Shown here: positions 62,357 through 64,000 of the stretch, one piece after another
Position numbering within the stretch: the first letter of the stretch is position 1
Layout: each line of letters starts with the position of its first letter
NCBI GenBank assembly: GCA_937902315.1
Contig: CALGUG010000060.1
Coordinates: forward strand, 7,223 to 71,222
From: an uncultured Chloroflexales bacterium
GTDB lineage: Bacteria; Chloroflexota; Chloroflexia; Chloroflexales; Chloroflexaceae
Length of the DNA stretch: 64,000 bases
Direction: 5' to 3'
Notes under the pieces: model-generated
The model's database searches: none
Told to the model about the DNA's origin: nothing
Seen by the model: only the letters and a program-made list of their open reading frames with translations
Program-made: the position numbers and the translations under genes

Positions 62357-63445
62357 ATGACCACTTCGAGCACCACCCGAGCGCGCCAACTTGTGATGCA
62401 ATACGGCTGGAACAGCATGGCCTACCAGATCCTCAACCCTGGTATGCAGCTGTGGTTCGCGCCCGAAGGCGACGGCGTGATCGGCTACGTCGATGCGGGC
62501 AAATATCGGGTCGTGGCGGGCGGGCCAATCTGCCCCAATAGTCGTCTAGCTGCGATCATCGGCGCATTCGAGGCCGAAGCCGCCCAAAACCAGCAGCAGG
62601 TCTGCTACTTCGGCGCTCAAGATCGGCTCTTTAAGGTGCTGCAGCGCCACCACACCAGCGCGCGCCTGCTCTTGGGCGCTCAGCCGGTCTGGAAGCCCCA
62701 AGAGTGGCCCAGCATTCTCACCAAAAAGTCCTCTTTGCGCGCTCAGATCGCCCGCGCCCGCAACAAGGGCCTCACGGTCGAGCGCTGGAGCGCCCAGCAA
62801 GCCCAAGGCCACTCCGAGCTCTACGCCTGCCTAAAAGCCTGGCTGGCCACGCGCGGCCTGCCGCCCATGCGCTTTCTGGTCGAGCCGCACACGCTCGAAC
62901 AGCTCGAAGATCGCTGGGTTTTCGTCGCTCGCCAGCATGAACGTGTGGTGGCCTACTTAATCGCAAGCCCAATTCCCATGCGCAACGGCTGGCTGGTCGA
63001 ACAGATCATTCGCGGCGACAGAGCGCCCAACGGCAGCAGCGAAATGTTGCTCGACGCCGTGATGCAGGCCGCCAGCCAGCATGGCAGCGACTATCTGACT
63101 CTTGGCCTCTCGCCGCTCTCGCAACATGCCCCCACGCGTCAACCCCAGCAAGCGCTCTGGCTCAAAGCGGTCTTCACGCTGGTGCGCCTGCACGCCAACC
63201 GCTTCTACAACTTCGCCGGCCTCGACAGCTTCAAGGCCAAGTTTCAGCCCCACGCTTGGGAGCCGATCTATGCCATCAGCAACGAGCGCGCCACCTCCTT
63301 CAGCACGCTCTACGCGATCGCCTGGGCTTTCGGCGGCTGCTCGCCCATCCGATTTATCGGCCACGCCATCGGGCGCGCCGCGCTCCAAGAGCTGCAGTGG
63401 GCCTACAAACGCCACCTCGAACCGATCATGCATTCCGGCGCTTAA
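62357..63445 (+). CDS. DUF2156/MprF synthase-domain protein
   Basis: This 362-aa protein is the soluble catalytic half of MprF-like lysylphosphatidylglycerol synthase, which transfers an aminoacyl group from tRNA to a lipid head group. Family parts are GDGVIGYVDAGKYRVVAGGPICP, SLRAQIARARNKGLTVERW, VVAYLIASPIPMRNGWLVEQIIRGDRAPNGSSEMLLDAVMQ and GLDSFKAKFQPHAWEPIYAI. It is a GNAT-like double fold. No membrane part is fused to it. The flippase-like gene is at 58790. The product amino acid and lipid are not shown. Confidence 0.88.
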   Translation: MTTSSTTRARQLVMQYGWNSMAYQILNPGMQLWFAPEGDGVIGYVDAGKYRVVAGGPICPNSRLAAIIGAFEAEAAQNQQQVCYFGAQDRLFKVLQRHHTSARLLLGAQPVWKPQEWPSILTKKSSLRAQIARARNKGLTVERWSAQQAQGHSELYACLKAWLATRGLPPMRFLVEPHTLEQLEDRWVFVARQHERVVAYLIASPIPMRNGWLVEQIIRGDRAPNGSSEMLLDAVMQAASQHGSDYLTLGLSPLSQHAPTRQPQQALWLKAVFTLVRLHANRFYNFAGLDSFKAKFQPHAWEPIYAISNERATSFSTLYAIAWAFGGCSPIRFIGHAIGRAALQELQWAYKRHLEPIMHSGA

Positions 63446-63460
63446 CCTGCCAGCGCCATG

Positions 63461-63572
63461 TGCTATAATCGGGCAATTCAGACATACCCAAGCAATTCAG
63501 TTGACCTTCTTGAAGAAGCGCTCGAGCCGCCATCCACCCGCCGCCGAACGATCCCAGATCGAGGCGGTCTTT
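63461..63572 (+). ncRNA. Possible small RNA with own promoter and terminator
   Basis: An extended -10 TGCTATAAT (63461-63469) lies just after the DUF2156 gene. About 100 nt downstream is a terminator-like hairpin (CCGCC at 63541-63545 with GGCGG at 63563-63567, inner GATC/GATC) and TCTTTT. A second hairpin (CTTCTTGAAGAAG, about 63506-63518) lies between. No open frame with a ribosome site is seen. Confidence 0.4.
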
Positions 63573-63707
63573 TGGAGCACCCCGCGCACTCTTTCAGCCT
63601 TCGCACCTTTATAACTCATAGCTATTCGCCCAACGCTTCCAGACGAACGAAGTGCTGTACATGTGCGACAGGGTGAAGCTTTTCTGTTGCGAGAGCCATA
63701 ACCTTGG

Positions 63708-63762
63708 CGGACAAGTCTCTAGCTCTCATTCGGTTCCGCCCGCGTCCGCCTACGGCTACCAA
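63708..63762 (+). repeat. Dispersed repeat family 1, solo end
   Basis: The outer arm (TTGGCGGACAAGTCTCT, CTCTCATTCGG) and core at 63742-63762. The right flank resembles the interior of the full-length copies (CCATTCAGGCCATCGAGCGC). Confidence 0.8.
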
Positions 63763-63847
63763 GTCGCCAACCCTCCATTCAGGCCATCGAGCGCTTCGCA
63801 GCCTTCGTTGTCTTCACTGCGTTTCGCTGCCCAAAGCCTTCTAAAAG

Positions 63848-63874
63848 CCTTTCAGCTGCGAAGCTGCTGGAAGG
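63848..63874. repeat. Small palindromic repeat (copy 3)
   Basis: CCTTTCAGCTGC pairs imperfectly with GCTGCTGGAAGG, the same small-palindrome type as 11354 and 11499. Nothing coding is seen from here to the window end. Confidence 0.45.
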
Positions 63875-64000
63875 TTCGTGGTTCGGGATGCCAGTTTGCA
63901 AGATCGCGAATGAGCGGCAAAGCATACTCCCTTCTCCCGCTGTGTGGGAGCTATGCATTAGCCAAAAGTCGTGTCGGCAGCAACAGGCGATCGTTCGCAT

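Overview
The window reads as a bacterial chromosome segment with no rRNA, tRNA, CRISPR array, prophage or transposase gene that I can see. Gene content points to the phylum Chloroflexota, class Chloroflexia, with a Herpetosiphon-like or Chloroflexus-like relative as my best guess. The pointers are F420-type oxidoreductases, a fused shikimate kinase / 3-dehydroquinate synthase, a bacterial XPB helicase, a split MprF-like gene pair, and a Tat-exported nucleotidase with an LPXTG-type tail. The assignment is inference, because no taxonomic marker RNA is present.

Layout. 0.4-5.2 kb (minus strand): two luciferase-like F420-type oxidoreductases, then two unrelated ATP-grasp ligases. 5.7-10.9 kb (plus): two Gfo/Idh/MocA dehydrogenases, an amidase and a glucarate-dehydratase-like enolase, probably a sugar-acid or polyol catabolic set. 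10.9-11.6 kb: a gene-free stretch with an eleven-unit 21-bp tandem repeat. 11.7-16.2 kb: M20 peptidase, Dps and gamma-glutamyltransferase. 16.4-19.9 kb (minus): Der GTPase, a Ddn-type F420 protein and FabF. 20.4-23.3 kb: a large protein built like an MrfA/YprA helicase but lacking its catalytic motifs. 23.5-31.1 kb: membrane thioredoxin with DUF4395, endonuclease V, YhbY, YigZ, zinc-ribbon/FHA protein and AroK-AroB fusion. 31.4-34.2 kb: phosphoglucomutase and a third Gfo/Idh/MocA enzyme. 34.5-38.7 kb: SSB, Tat/LPXTG nucleotidase and M29 aminopeptidase. 39.4-43.5 kb (minus): Ppx-C/CHAD protein, CYTH protein and XPB helicase, a likely polyphosphate-related group. 44.3-46.6 kb: lipoprotein, membrane protein and a small protein of unknown role in an AT-richer stretch. 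47.1-50.6 kb: NadD, RsmG, O-methyltransferase and RtcB. 51.4-54.9 kb: an iron-siderophore type ABC importer without its binding protein, plus an SRPBCC protein. 55.1-63.4 kb: alpha/beta hydrolase, UvsE, cardiolipin synthase, and the two halves of an MprF-like lysyl-lipid system flanking an M23 peptidase/LamG exoprotein.

The most distinctive non-genic feature is a dense population of intergenic repeats. One family has two full-length copies (about 371 and 393 bp) with inverted ends, plus at least twelve solo ends carrying a 21-bp core related to GCGTCCGCCTACGGCTA. A second family is bounded by inverted CCAAATCC-type ends and often carries a strong hairpin. Both look like non-autonomous mobile or REP-like elements, and they fill nearly every long intergenic gap. 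Many promoters found by eye have an extended -10 (TGG or TGC directly before TATAAT-like hexamers).
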